Assembly (NCBI GenBank): GCA_001602955.1 | Contig: LVAC01000002.1 | Coordinates: 248,001-312,000 of the forward strand | Origin: Sulfurospirillum sp001602955 | GTDB taxonomy: Bacteria > Campylobacterota > Campylobacteria > Campylobacterales > Sulfurospirillaceae | DNA length: 64,000 nt | Direction of reading: 5' to 3' | Shown: piece after piece, positions 25,203 through 33,543 of the stretch | Position numbering within the stretch: position 1 is the first letter of the stretch | Layout: every line of letters starts with the position of its first letter | The notes under the pieces: model-generated | Told to the model about the DNA's origin: nothing | Databases searched by the model: none | What the model saw: only the letters and a program-made list of their open reading frames with translations | Made by a program: the position numbers and the translations under genes

Positions 25203-25817
25203 TTATCCTTTTGACATGTAAAGGTATGTGCCGTAAAGGCTTAGGTAGACGCCGAGCAACTCTTTTAATCCTTGGCGTACGTGTACTCGCTCTTCTTCGT
25301 GAAAAATATTCTCTAAAAGTTTGACATGTAAGGTTTCGCCGAAAAGGACTAACCGCTCCGGCGTAAACGAGGAAGACGCTTCTTTTCCCAAGACAAAAAA
25401 GAGTCCCAACGCGCGATTGAGTGCCGTAACATAGGCAAGAAGATTCTCGTAAATGCTTTTCTCGACCGGTTCTAGTTGGGAAAGAAAGCATTCCAAAGAG
25501 ACCGCTAAAAAACTTTTCTTTTTTGGAAAGTTGGCATGCAAAAGCGTCGCGAAAAGGTTTTGTTTCGCTTCGCGTAACGCGGTAGGAATCGCAGCGTCCA
25601 ACGCATCATCAAAGGCTTTAACGCTCGCTTCAAATCCCGAAGCATCGTGGAGCCCTTGATGCGACATTAACGTATGGATTTGCGCTTGCGTAAATTTCGT
25701 AGGCGTGTACAGTTCCAACGAAGAGAGGGTTTGAAGTAAAAGAGCGTACAACGCTTTTTCATCTTCGTTTGGGTTTTTTGCCAAATATTCGAGTAAGTAA
25801 AGGATCTCTTTTTTCAT
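25203..25817 (-). CDS. Hypothetical protein, helical
   Basis: I do not recognise this 204-residue protein. It starts MKKEILYLLEYLAKNPNEDE and is almost entirely predicted alpha-helix, with leucine-rich stretches (EKALYALLLQTLSSLELY, NLLAYVTALNRALGLFFVLG) but no convincing membrane helix or signal peptide. Composition and codon use match the neighbours, and its frame is intact with GGAAG-like sequence shortly before the ATG. It is the first gene of a two-gene unit with the DUF1847 protein, so the two may work together. A distant helical-bundle regulator or chaperone is possible but not supported by any motif. Confidence 0.7.
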   Translation of the reverse strand: MKKEILYLLEYLAKNPNEDEKALYALLLQTLSSLELYTPTKFTQAQIHTLMSHQGLHDASGFEASVKAFDDALDAAIPTALREAKQNLFATLLHANFPKKKSFLAVSLECFLSQLEPVEKSIYENLLAYVTALNRALGLFFVLGKEASSSFTPERLVLFGETLHVKLLENIFHEEERVHVRQGLKELLGVYLSLYGTYLYMSKG

Positions 25818-25852
25818 GCTTCCATTCTGCCAAAGCCCGGCTGAAAAAGTGC

Positions 25853-25858
25853 TATAAT
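25853..25858 (+). promoter_or_regulatory. -10 box of the marC-like gene
   Basis: TGCTATAAT, an extended -10, 25 bases upstream of the ATG at 25883. It lies in the 65-bp divergent gap with the helical unknown gene. Confidence 0.65.
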
Positions 25859-25882
25859 GCCAACGCTTTTTAAGGAGGTTTT

Positions 25883-26488
25883 ATGATTCATCTTTCGGCT
25901 TTTTTTGCGATTTACGTCAAGTTTTTCTTTATTATGACGCCGTTTTTCGTAACGACGATCTTTTTGTCGATGACCAAAGGCGTCGATGAAAGCGATAAAA
26001 GACGTCTTGCGATTAAAGTAACGTTTGCGATTGCTACGAGTTGTTTGATTATTCTTTTTTTCGGTAAATACATTTTTGAACTTTTTGGTATTACCCTTGA
26101 TGCTTTTCGCATCGGTGCTGGGGCACTTTTATTTTTAACGGCGGTCGATCTCGTGCAAAAAGACATTAACGCCGAACCGACATGTAAAGCCGATATTTTA
26201 AAGCATGCGGTCGTTCCTTTGGCAATTCCCGTTACCGTAGGCCCCGGAACGGTGGGTGCGTTGATGGTTATGGGTGCGGACATCGAGAGTTTTGACGACA
26301 TGTTACTCGGATCAAGCGCGCTTTTGTGTGCTATCGGCAGTATCGGCGTTTTGCTCTATCTCTCGGGGCATATCGAACGTTTGATCGGTCGTGCCGGATT
26401 GATCGTCTTTAGCAAAGTTACCGGACTCGTTCTTGCCGCTCTTTCGGCACAACTGATTTTCACGGGCATCAAAAACTTTTTGCGTTAA
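25883..26488 (+). CDS. MarC/YchE family membrane protein
   Basis: 201-residue membrane protein of the MarC (NAAT) family with about six hydrophobic segments: FFIMTPFFVTTIFLSMT at the N-terminus, FRIGAGALLFLTAVDLV and AIPVTVGPGTVGALMV are the recognisable family blocks. A precise transport role is not established for MarC proteins, despite an early link with multiple antibiotic resistance. AAGGAGG precedes the ATG. Its stop overlaps the stop region of the convergent ABC permease gene by four bases. Confidence 0.85.
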   Translation: MIHLSAFFAIYVKFFFIMTPFFVTTIFLSMTKGVDESDKRRLAIKVTFAIATSCLIILFFGKYIFELFGITLDAFRIGAGALLFLTAVDLVQKDINAEPTCKADILKHAVVPLAIPVTVGPGTVGALMVMGADIESFDDMLLGSSALLCAIGSIGVLLYLSGHIERLIGRAGLIVFSKVTGLVLAALSAQLIFTGIKNFLR

Positions 26489-27564
26489 AAAAGGTGCCCG
26501 ATCTTTCGAAAGCCGATCACGTATAAAATACTTCCGACGCTAAAAACGCCCAAAAAGTAAGGGTACAATTCCAAAACGGGTGTTCCTCGAAAGAAAATAC
26601 TCTCCGTTCCCTCGATGAAATAGCGAAGCGGAGACAGTAAAGAGAGCGTTTGCAACCATGGATGCATCGCATAAATAGGCGTCCACGCTCCGCTTAAAAA
26701 GATAAGCGGAAGCATAATGACGACGGAGAGCTGTGCGACTTGCATCACGTCTTTGGCGACCGCCGCGACAAAAAGCCCGATACCCGCTCCCGTAAACGCA
26801 TAGAAAAACGCTAACACTAAAAAAGCGAAAAAAGAGCCGTGAATGGGCGTGTCAAAGGCTCCGAAAACGACAAATCCGACCGAAATTACGATGCCGATCA
26901 TCACGATAATAACTTGGGAAAACGATTTGGCGAGAATAATGCTTTTTGCATCGACGGGCATTAAGAGCATAATATCCCACGTGCCGTCCTCTTTCTCTTT
27001 TACAAAGACGACCGCCGTTAAAATGACCGAGAGCATCGTCGTGATCGACAAAAGCTCCGTTAATGCCATAAACGTTGCGTTATTGGCGTTTTCGTTGAAA
27101 AGTTTGTGCGTGACGAGCTCGACGCTAAAGGCGGTATCGGAAAAATTAAGCACGATGTTGCTCAAATAACTCAGCGTCGTATACGCTTGTGACGCGGCGG
27201 TTGCGTCTAAAAGAACGTTAAGCGTCGCGTGTTTGTTTTTACGAAACGTCCGCTCAAAATCTTCGTCGAAGATCAATCCTAAAATGATCTCTTTATCGAA
27301 TACGGCTTGCGAAAGTGCTGCTTGGGAATGAAACGCCACGGGAGGCAAAAATTCGGGTTCGTGGAAATAGTGTAAGAGTTTTTGGCTCAATCCGCCGCCG
27401 CTTTCGTCGACATAGCCGATCGCCACGTTGCGAGGTTTCAGTTCTATGCCGCTTCCTGCGATGTACACTTCCATCGTAAAAGCGTACAAAACGACGAGCA
27501 CCAGCTGCCACGAACGAATGAAACGCACGAGTTCGCGCGCGACGACCGTCCAAAAGACCCTCAT
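26485..27564 (-). CDS. ABC-2 type permease, YbhR-like
   Basis: Inner-membrane permease of an ABC-2 exporter. 359 residues: one N-terminal membrane helix (LVLVVLYAFTMEVYIAGSG), a large periplasmic domain (residues ~45-170, starting with the typical RNVAIGYVDESGGGLSQKL) and five to six C-terminal helices beginning at LSITTMLSVILTAVVFVKEKEDGTWDIML (two parts). The KEKEDGT turn is characteristic of this family. It is the last gene of HlyD-ATPase-permease-permease and overlaps the other permease gene by four bases. The two permeases should form a heterodimer. Substrate unknown; relatives export drugs or envelope compounds. Confidence 0.9.
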   Translation of the reverse strand: MRVFWTVVARELVRFIRSWQLVLVVLYAFTMEVYIAGSGIELKPRNVAIGYVDESGGGLSQKLLHYFHEPEFLPPVAFHSQAALSQAVFDKEIILGLIFDEDFERTFRKNKHATLNVLLDATAASQAYTTLSYLSNIVLNFSDTAFSVELVTHKLFNENANNATFMALTELLSITTMLSVILTAVVFVKEKEDGTWDIMLLMPVDAKSIILAKSFSQVIIVMIGIVISVGFVVFGAFDTPIHGSFFAFLVLAFFYAFTGAGIGLFVAAVAKDVMQVAQLSVVIMLPLIFLSGAWTPIYAMHPWLQTLSLLSPLRYFIEGTESIFFRGTPVLELYPYFLGVFSVGSILYVIGFRKIGHLF

Positions 27565-28682
27565 CGAAGCTCCTTTTTCAAGATCAAGTTTCCTAGCCCC
27601 ATCAAGAAAAGCCCGTAAAATGCCAAAATAAAGAGGTAAAGTTGCGTTTTTGCCGAAGCCAAGCCTTCACCGACCAAAAAGACGTCGTATAAAATGTGGT
27701 TGTAATACATTACGGGAAAAATATGTGCTTCATAGCGCGAAAAACCGACCATCGAAGAGATCGGCATCAAAATACCCGAATATAAAAATCCCGGAATAAT
27801 CGTCACGATCACCGTCAAAACAACCGCAACGATTTGCGTTCGCGTCACGATAGAGATGAGCATACCGATGGAAAGACTAATGACCAAATAAAGCTCAGAA
27901 GCGATCCAATAAAGCCAAAAACTCCCTCGAAACGGTACGTCGAACCAATACGTCGCCCATAAAAAGAGAATAAAGATATTGATCGAGTGGAGGAAAAAAA
28001 CGGGAATTAGCTTGGCGGCGATAAACTCCGCTTTGGAGAGCGCGGAAGCGTAAAAGTTAAAGATCGTGCCTTTTTCTTTCTCTTTGACGATGAGTAATGC
28101 CGCTAAAATCGCCGGAGCGATCAATAAAACCAAACCGATCAATCCCGGGACGATCGCATCTTCGTCGCGCATCGCTTGATTAAAAAGCGTTCGTTGATTG
28201 ATGGCTATCGTATGCGCATCGCGATCGAGCATACGCTCTTGAATGGCAGACGCCGCATTGAGAACGACGCCTTTGACGTAACTTTCGATCGTCGAACCTC
28301 GCATCGGAAATGCCGTGTCGACGAAGACGCCGATTTGGATTTTTTGCCCGTGAAGCAGACGTTTTTCGAACGATTCGGGGATGATAATAACCACGTCGCT
28401 TTGCGCACGGTGGATGGCATCAAGTGCTTCGCTTTCTAAACGAAGCTCTTTTTGAACCGTAAAATATTTTGAGTGTGCAAATTTTTCGATCAATAAGCGT
28501 GAATAATGGCTTTGATCGTAATCAATAATCAAGGTACGCGCCCCCGTCACTTCCATGCGAATTCCGTAACCGAAAAGCACCAGTACCATCGTGGGCATCA
28601 AATAGACCATAATAATCAATCGGCTTCGTACGATTTCGCTCAGTTCTTTGAGAACATAAGCCTTAACGACGGAGAGTTTCAT
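27561..28682 (-). CDS. ABC-2 type permease, YbhS-like
   Basis: Second inner-membrane permease of the exporter, 373 residues with the same layout: N-terminal helix (LIIMVYLMPTMVLVLFGYGI), periplasmic domain with TLIIDYDQSHYSRLLIEKF and VVIIIPESFEKRLLHG, then C-terminal helices from GLIGLVLLIAPAILAALLIV with the KEKEKGT loop. It is translationally linked to the ATPase gene upstream and to the second permease downstream by ATGA-type overlaps, matching the ybhF-ybhS-ybhR order in E. coli. Confidence 0.9.
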   Translation of the reverse strand: MKLSVVKAYVLKELSEIVRSRLIIMVYLMPTMVLVLFGYGIRMEVTGARTLIIDYDQSHYSRLLIEKFAHSKYFTVQKELRLESEALDAIHRAQSDVVIIIPESFEKRLLHGQKIQIGVFVDTAFPMRGSTIESYVKGVVLNAASAIQERMLDRDAHTIAINQRTLFNQAMRDEDAIVPGLIGLVLLIAPAILAALLIVKEKEKGTIFNFYASALSKAEFIAAKLIPVFFLHSINIFILFLWATYWFDVPFRGSFWLYWIASELYLVISLSIGMLISIVTRTQIVAVVLTVIVTIIPGFLYSGILMPISSMVGFSRYEAHIFPVMYYNHILYDVFLVGEGLASAKTQLYLFILAFYGLFLMGLGNLILKKELR

Positions 28683-30295
28683 CGAAAATACTCCAAAAAT
28701 ATCTCTTCAAAAGTATGCGCTTGAGGATGCTTGGCGTAAAAGCCTTCTATCGTATCGTCGGCGATTTTCGCTCCTTGGCGCATTAAAACGACGCGGTCGC
28801 AAAATTCCGCTTCGCTCATATAGTGCGTCGTAATCAAAATAGCGATTTTCCATTTTTCTTTCAAACACTTCAAAAGTTCCCAAAACTGCGCCCTAGCAAT
28901 GGCATCGACACCCGAAGTCGGTTCGTCCAAAAACAAGATCACCGGTTCGTGTAAGAGTGCCGAAGCTAAGGAAAAACGCTGATTGATTCCCAAAGGAAGC
29001 TCCGGAGGCAAGGCGTTGAGATAGTTTTCAAAACCGAGCTCTTGCGCATAACGTTTGATGCGCTCTTTGGCCGTTTCACTCGGCAAACCGCGCATCGAAG
29101 CAAAATAGAGCAAATTTTCCTGTACGCTCATATCGTTATACAAGGCAAAATGTTGACTTACGTAGCCGATGGAAGCTTTAAGTGCTTGTCGATCTTGGGG
29201 TGTTTGAATCGTTTTGCCTAAAAGTCGCAATTCGCCTCCGTCAATCGGATAGAGCCCTAAAAGCATCTTGATAAACGTCGTTTTTCCGGCACCGTTGGCT
29301 CCGAGCAGTCCTAAAATCTCGCCTTTTTTTAGGGTAATATCAACGTTATCGTTGGCGACGAAAGTTCCGAAACGTTTGGTTAAGCCTTTGGCGTCCATTA
29401 AAACGTCGCCGTCAAAATCGCTCTTTTCTTTGTCGCTTAAAACGATCGGCGGCATCGTCTTGTCGTTTTTTAAGGCGTTAACGAAAAAAAGTGCCTCAAG
29501 CGTAGGCGTTTGCGTCGACTTGGATGCGAGCGGGGTAAGCGTGTAAAGGGTTTGTAAGGTTTTGATGCACGGTTCAACACAGGGGGTACCTGGGTCGTAA
29601 CATAAAGATTCTACCGTTTGTAAAAGGGTTTCGGAAGTACCTTGCGCAATGATTTTTTGTTCGTCGAAAAGTAAGATTTTATCCATTTTCGCCGCTTCTT
29701 GCATGTACGCGGTACTGATCAAGCAAATCGTGCCTTCACTTCGGCGTATTTCCTCAAGGATTTCCCATAATTCGATCCGGCTCAAAGGATCAACACCCGT
29801 TGTCGGCTCGTCCAAGAGCAACAGTTTCGGGCGATGTAAGAGCGTGCAGATTAAAGAGAGTTTTTGCATCATTCCGCCGCTGAGTTTCCCCGCTTGGCGG
29901 TCTTGAAATTTTTCCAAACCCGCCATTTGAAGCAAGCGTGTTTTATAGGTCTCAAAAGCCTCGTTTTGAACGAGATCGTGAATATCGGCAAAAAAACGTA
30001 GGTGCTCGCTCACGGTTAACATGTCGTATAAGACAAGTCCGATACCTTGGGGCATCAAGCCGATACGCGCTTTAAGCGGTTCGGCCTCTTTGCACGAACG
30101 GTAGGTATGATTGTCGAAAACGATTTCTCCCTTGCATGCAATGACGCCGGCGATTGCGTGAATCAAGGAGCTTTTTCCCGCGCCGTCCGCACCGATAAAA
30201 CCGACAATTTCCCCCTCGTTCGCTTCAAAATTCGCATGCGCAATGCCCAAACGATTTTTATGAAAAACGCTTACGTCACGAACAACAAGTCGCAT
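28679..30295 (-). CDS. Dual ATP-binding exporter subunit, YbhF-like
   Basis: 538-residue protein with two fused ABC ATPase domains. First domain: Walker A GADGAGKSS near residue 36, signature LSGGMMQKLSL, Walker B LLLLDEPTTGVDP. Second domain (from about residue 300): Walker A GANGAGKTT, Walker B ILFLDEPTSGVDA, but its signature reads LPLGINQRFSL instead of LSGGQ. I recall this LPLG-type variant as normal in YbhF/YhiH relatives. It should power the two ABC-2 permeases encoded downstream. It starts ten bases after the membrane-fusion gene. Confidence 0.93.
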   Translation of the reverse strand: MRLVVRDVSVFHKNRLGIAHANFEANEGEIVGFIGADGAGKSSLIHAIAGVIACKGEIVFDNHTYRSCKEAEPLKARIGLMPQGIGLVLYDMLTVSEHLRFFADIHDLVQNEAFETYKTRLLQMAGLEKFQDRQAGKLSGGMMQKLSLICTLLHRPKLLLLDEPTTGVDPLSRIELWEILEEIRRSEGTICLISTAYMQEAAKMDKILLFDEQKIIAQGTSETLLQTVESLCYDPGTPCVEPCIKTLQTLYTLTPLASKSTQTPTLEALFFVNALKNDKTMPPIVLSDKEKSDFDGDVLMDAKGLTKRFGTFVANDNVDITLKKGEILGLLGANGAGKTTFIKMLLGLYPIDGGELRLLGKTIQTPQDRQALKASIGYVSQHFALYNDMSVQENLLYFASMRGLPSETAKERIKRYAQELGFENYLNALPPELPLGINQRFSLASALLHEPVILFLDEPTSGVDAIARAQFWELLKCLKEKWKIAILITTHYMSEAEFCDRVVLMRQGAKIADDTIEGFYAKHPQAHTFEEIFLEYFR

Positions 30296-30304
30296 AAGGG
30301 CTCT

Positions 30305-31420
30305 TTATTCGGGAACGTTTTTGAGGTGAACCGGAAGCCCTTGCGCGTCCATGGAAACGACGCCGACCGCGGGCAATCCCATTTTAAGCGTCGGCTGAGG
30401 CTCTTTGGGCTTGACATGTAAAGCAAAAACGCGTTGAATTCGATCGCTCGGTACGCTGACTTCTTTGGGCGTAAACTCCGCGCGTTGCTCGATGCGAACG
30501 ACGTTTGAGGCTATCGGTTTATCCGGAGTCGCATCCAAAAAAATGACCGCTTCATCTCCTACATGTAGCTTTCCGTTTTCTTTGGTATCGACAAAAATCT
30601 TCAAGTACAACGAGCGAGGATCCAACAAGGTCGCCACCACGCTTCCCGCACCCACGACTTCGCCGACGTTGGCGATTTTTTCAACTACGACGCCGTCAAT
30701 AGAGGAGCGTAACGTCATTTCGTTCAAGACGGCGTCGATTTGACGTTTGGAAGCCCTCAGCGCATCGATACTTTGGCGCATCGCCTGAAGCGTTTGTTGT
30801 TGGGCATTCGCTTTCGTATGCTCACTTTTCGCGACTTGAATCGCCAAAGACGTTTGCGCACGTTTTTGATACAACGCGTCTAACGTATTGTGAGCCGTTT
30901 TGTATTTTAAATCGGCGGTTTCGATTTGGCGCTTTTCGATGAGGTTTTGTGCATAAAGGTTTTGAACGCGTTCCAAATCGCGTTTGTCTTGTTCGAGCGA
31001 GCGTATTTGCGATGCAATGCTCTTTTCAAGCTCTTCGTGCTGGTGTTTGCGAATTTGAATCGTATCGTTTGCCTGACGCAACGTTTCGCTTATCGTCGTT
31101 TCCGCAACGTTTAGTTCCGTCTCTTTGGCATTGATTTGTGCTTCGATTTGATTTTTTTGCGCTTCGTACTCATCGCTTTTCAAAACGGCGATAATGTCGC
31201 CTCGATGCACGGCTTGTCCCTCTTCAATATCGATACGTTCGATTCTCCCGGCATACTTGGCATTCAGATTGATTAAATCGCCGTCCATACGCCCCGAGCC
31301 GAAAACGAGATTGGGAGCGAGTGTTTGCGTGCGAAGTTTCATGAAAATGAATCCCGAAGCTCCGAGGAGCAAAAGAACGATCAAAACGCCTAAACGATAC
31401 TGTTTGATTTTTTCCAACAT
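30305..31420 (-). CDS. Periplasmic adaptor (HlyD/YbhG family)
   Basis: Membrane-fusion protein that bridges the inner-membrane ABC exporter and an outer-membrane TolC-type channel. ~371 residues: N-terminal membrane anchor (LGVLIVLLLLGASGFIFMKL), first lipoyl half with YAGRIERIDIEEGQAVHRGD, a long coiled-coil hairpin (residues ~95-215), second lipoyl half DGVVEKIANVGEVVGAGS and a beta-barrel domain with VGDEAVIFLDATPDKPI. The open frame begins at 31441, but AAGGAG five bases before the ATG at 31420 (MLEKIKQYR) is the better start. First gene of the exporter operon, divergent from the tolC-like gene. Confidence 0.92.
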   Translation of the reverse strand: MLEKIKQYRLGVLIVLLLLGASGFIFMKLRTQTLAPNLVFGSGRMDGDLINLNAKYAGRIERIDIEEGQAVHRGDIIAVLKSDEYEAQKNQIEAQINAKETELNVAETTISETLRQANDTIQIRKHQHEELEKSIASQIRSLEQDKRDLERVQNLYAQNLIEKRQIETADLKYKTAHNTLDALYQKRAQTSLAIQVAKSEHTKANAQQQTLQAMRQSIDALRASKRQIDAVLNEMTLRSSIDGVVVEKIANVGEVVGAGSVVATLLDPRSLYLKIFVDTKENGKLHVGDEAVIFLDATPDKPIASNVVRIEQRAEFTPKEVSVPSDRIQRVFALHVKPKEPQPTLKMGLPAVGVVSMDAQGLPVHLKNVPE

Positions 31421-31448
31421 AAGCACTCCTTCTTTCGACACACGTTTA

Positions 31449-31454
31449 ATTATA
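31449..31454 (-). promoter_or_regulatory. -10 box of the exporter operon
   Basis: TATAAT on the minus strand, 29 bases before the adaptor start, in the 128-bp divergent gap with the tolC-like gene. A plus-strand TATAAC at about 31467 could serve the opposite direction. A shared regulator binding between them is possible, but no clear operator is seen. Confidence 0.5.
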
Positions 31455-31548
31455 TAACGAAAAGGGTATAACTTTGCCTAATTAAGAGCAAATTAATCCA
31501 AGCAGGACTACCATTTTATCGATTCGTCCCTCGTTTAAAGGAGTAATA

Positions 31549-32856
31549 ATGCGATGGTTGTTTCTCTCGACAATGCTACCGGCATGGCTCTTTGCACAGA
31601 CTTACGGCGAATTGCTGAGCCTTTTGGAGTCTAGCTTCCGTTACCAAAGCGCGCAAGCACTTGAAAATGCTTCCGAAGCCTTGTATCAAGCCGCCAAAGG
31701 AAAAAATTTACCCTCGCTCGATGCGACCTTAAGTGCGATCGAATGGAACGATACGCCGACGATGACGCTCAATATGCCGCCTCTGTTTTCGGGCATTACC
31801 GCACCGGTAGGTACGCGCAGACACCTTGAGGGCGCACTGGTGTTAACGTACCCTCTTTTTAGCGGATTTGCGATCTCCGCAACGATCGACAAAGCCAAAT
31901 TGGAAAGCGAACAGGCCTCTTTAAAACGTTTCAATCTTAAACGCAACCTTGCCTTACAAACCACGGCTCTTTACAGTGCCGTTATTGCCGAAACCAAAGC
32001 GATTGGCGCGTTAAAAAGTTCCGAAAACGCCATCGAAAAAGCCTATTTAAAAGCCAAAGGTTACTACGAAAACGGACTTTTAGCCCAAAGCGAACTTTTT
32101 GCGATAGAGGCGAAAAAATACGATATTCACGCGCAACTCATTGATCGCCAAAACCTACGCGAACAGTACCTCAATCAACTGGGAACACTGTTAAATACGA
32201 AAATTGTCACGTTACACGACGAAACGTCGCTTGAGATGCACGCGCCGAGCGAAAATGAAGCATTAACGTTTGCGCTGGAAGAGCGCGAAGATATGAAAGC
32301 GATGCAAAAATCCGTCGAGGTCGCGCATAAAAGCATCGAGCTTGCCCAAAGCAAATACTATCCAAACGTCGCTCTTGTCGGTGCGATTAAACACCAAGGC
32401 GATTCGTTGGCGTTAAACGGCGACGGGTATACGAATGCCGATAAAAGCTATGCGGGAATGAGTATTTCGTGGAATCTTTTTAACGGTATGAGCGACCGCC
32501 AAACACTTGAAGCGGCACGTGCGACGCAAATGTCCGCTTCTTTTGAGCTCGCAGCGTATCAAAGCGAGATTCAAACAGAAATTCAAAACGGTTTTTTGGA
32601 GTTTCATACGCTTGAAGCCAAACTGCAAAGTGCCAAAGAAGAGCTTCGTGCAAGCGATACCTACACCGCTCTTTCGCAAGGACGTTTCGACAACCAACTC
32701 ATTAGCGCGGACGAACTCTCCCGTGCGATCGCCTCCCGTGCCGCCGTCGAAGCCAAAGTCGCTTCGTTGGAGAGTCAGCTTTTTAACCAAAAGGCTCGCT
32801 TATGGCTTTTGTGCGGTTGGAGTGTTTTTGAAACAAAAGTGCTTCCGCATTTATAA
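31549..32856 (+). CDS. TolC family outer-membrane efflux protein
   Basis: Outer-membrane channel component, 435 residues. An N-terminal signal peptide (MRWLFLSTMLPAWLFAQ) is followed by the two-fold repeated TolC architecture: long helices (SAQALENASEALYQAAKGKN; ELAAYQSEIQTEIQNGFLEF) and strand segments with Gly/Asn-rich turns (SISWNLFNGMSDRQTLEAAR). It is transcribed away from the YbhG/F/S/R-like operon, and together they make a complete tripartite exporter. AAAGGAG lies before the ATG. No Cys follows the signal peptide, so it is not a lipoprotein. Confidence 0.9.
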   Translation: MRWLFLSTMLPAWLFAQTYGELLSLLESSFRYQSAQALENASEALYQAAKGKNLPSLDATLSAIEWNDTPTMTLNMPPLFSGITAPVGTRRHLEGALVLTYPLFSGFAISATIDKAKLESEQASLKRFNLKRNLALQTTALYSAVIAETKAIGALKSSENAIEKAYLKAKGYYENGLLAQSELFAIEAKKYDIHAQLIDRQNLREQYLNQLGTLLNTKIVTLHDETSLEMHAPSENEALTFALEEREDMKAMQKSVEVAHKSIELAQSKYYPNVALVGAIKHQGDSLALNGDGYTNADKSYAGMSISWNLFNGMSDRQTLEAARATQMSASFELAAYQSEIQTEIQNGFLEFHTLEAKLQSAKEELRASDTYTALSQGRFDNQLISADELSRAIASRAAVEAKVASLESQLFNQKARLWLLCGWSVFETKVLPHL

Positions 32857-32946
32857 CCAACACGACATACCGCAACGCATGTTTGGTGCAAAGCATCTTT
32901 TAGATGAAAAAGAGTAAGATGCACGAAACATTTTAAGAAAAAGATC

Positions 32947-33543
32947 ATGGAAGCGGAACTACTCGATTTAATGCGCCAATACGGCTATATCATTCTCTTT
33001 TTTTGGAGTATATTGGAAGGCGAAAGCGGTCTGGTGATGGCGGGACTTTTTGTGCATACCGGCGATATGGCGTTGGTTTGGGCGATTACAACGGCGGGAT
33101 TGGGTGCGTTTGTCGGCGATCAAATCTACTTTTATTTAGGGCGATTTAAAAAAGAGTACGTCATTCGCAAATTCGGTTCTCAAAAGCGCAAATTTGCCCT
33201 TGCGAAGCTTTTACTACGCGAATACGGCGGATTTATCATCTTTATTCAACGCTATCTCTACGGTCTTCGTACGATTTTACCGCTTTGTATCGGGCTCATG
33301 GGGTATTCGCCGCGGTATTTTGCGATTTTAAATGGAATCTCCGCATTTTGTTGGAGCGCGATTATTATTGTGCCCGTCTGGTACTTCGGCGATACGATTT
33401 TATCGCTTATCGCTTACGCTAAAACACATTGGTACTTTTTCGTTCCCGTTGTCATCCTCGGTATCGGATTTTTCATAGGTTTTATTCGTCGACGCTCCGC
33501 CCGAAGCAAAGTCCTTAAATCTCGATCCCGAAGTAATGTTTGA
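32947..33543 (+). CDS. DedA family membrane protein
   Basis: 198-residue DedA-family protein. These proteins act in the inner membrane as lipid scramblases/flippases such as UptA or PetA, or affect membrane potential. FWSILEGESGLVMAGLF near the N-terminus carries the conserved Glu, GAFVGDQIYFYLGR the conserved Asp, and FIQRYLYGLRTILPLCIG the Arg-containing re-entrant motif. The C-terminal tail is basic (RRRSARSKVLKSRSRSNV) and its last 29 bases overlap the convergent iron-exporter gene. Confidence 0.88.
   Translation: MEAELLDLMRQYGYIILFFWSILEGESGLVMAGLFVHTGDMALVWAITTAGLGAFVGDQIYFYLGRFKKEYVIRKFGSQKRKFALAKLLLREYGGFIIFIQRYLYGLRTILPLCIGLMGYSPRYFAILNGISAFCWSAIIIVPVWYFGDTILSLIAYAKTHWYFFVPVVILGIGFFIGFIRRRSARSKVLKSRSRSNV

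Noticed and set aside
25198..25491. N-terminal extension of the DUF1847 frame
   Set aside because: It runs antisense-free but out of frame through the upstream helical-protein gene, with low-complexity Arg-rich translation; a strong ribosome site precedes the ATG at 25197.
28679..30295. Second ATPase domain of the YbhF-like protein as a broken site (LPLG in place of LSGG)
   Set aside because: To my knowledge this variant is normal for the family, and Walker A and B are intact.
32890..32925. Hairpin GCATCTT...AAGATGC after the tolC-like gene as a terminator
   Set aside because: The loop is long (about 16 bases) and no T run follows, so it is not supported as a terminator.
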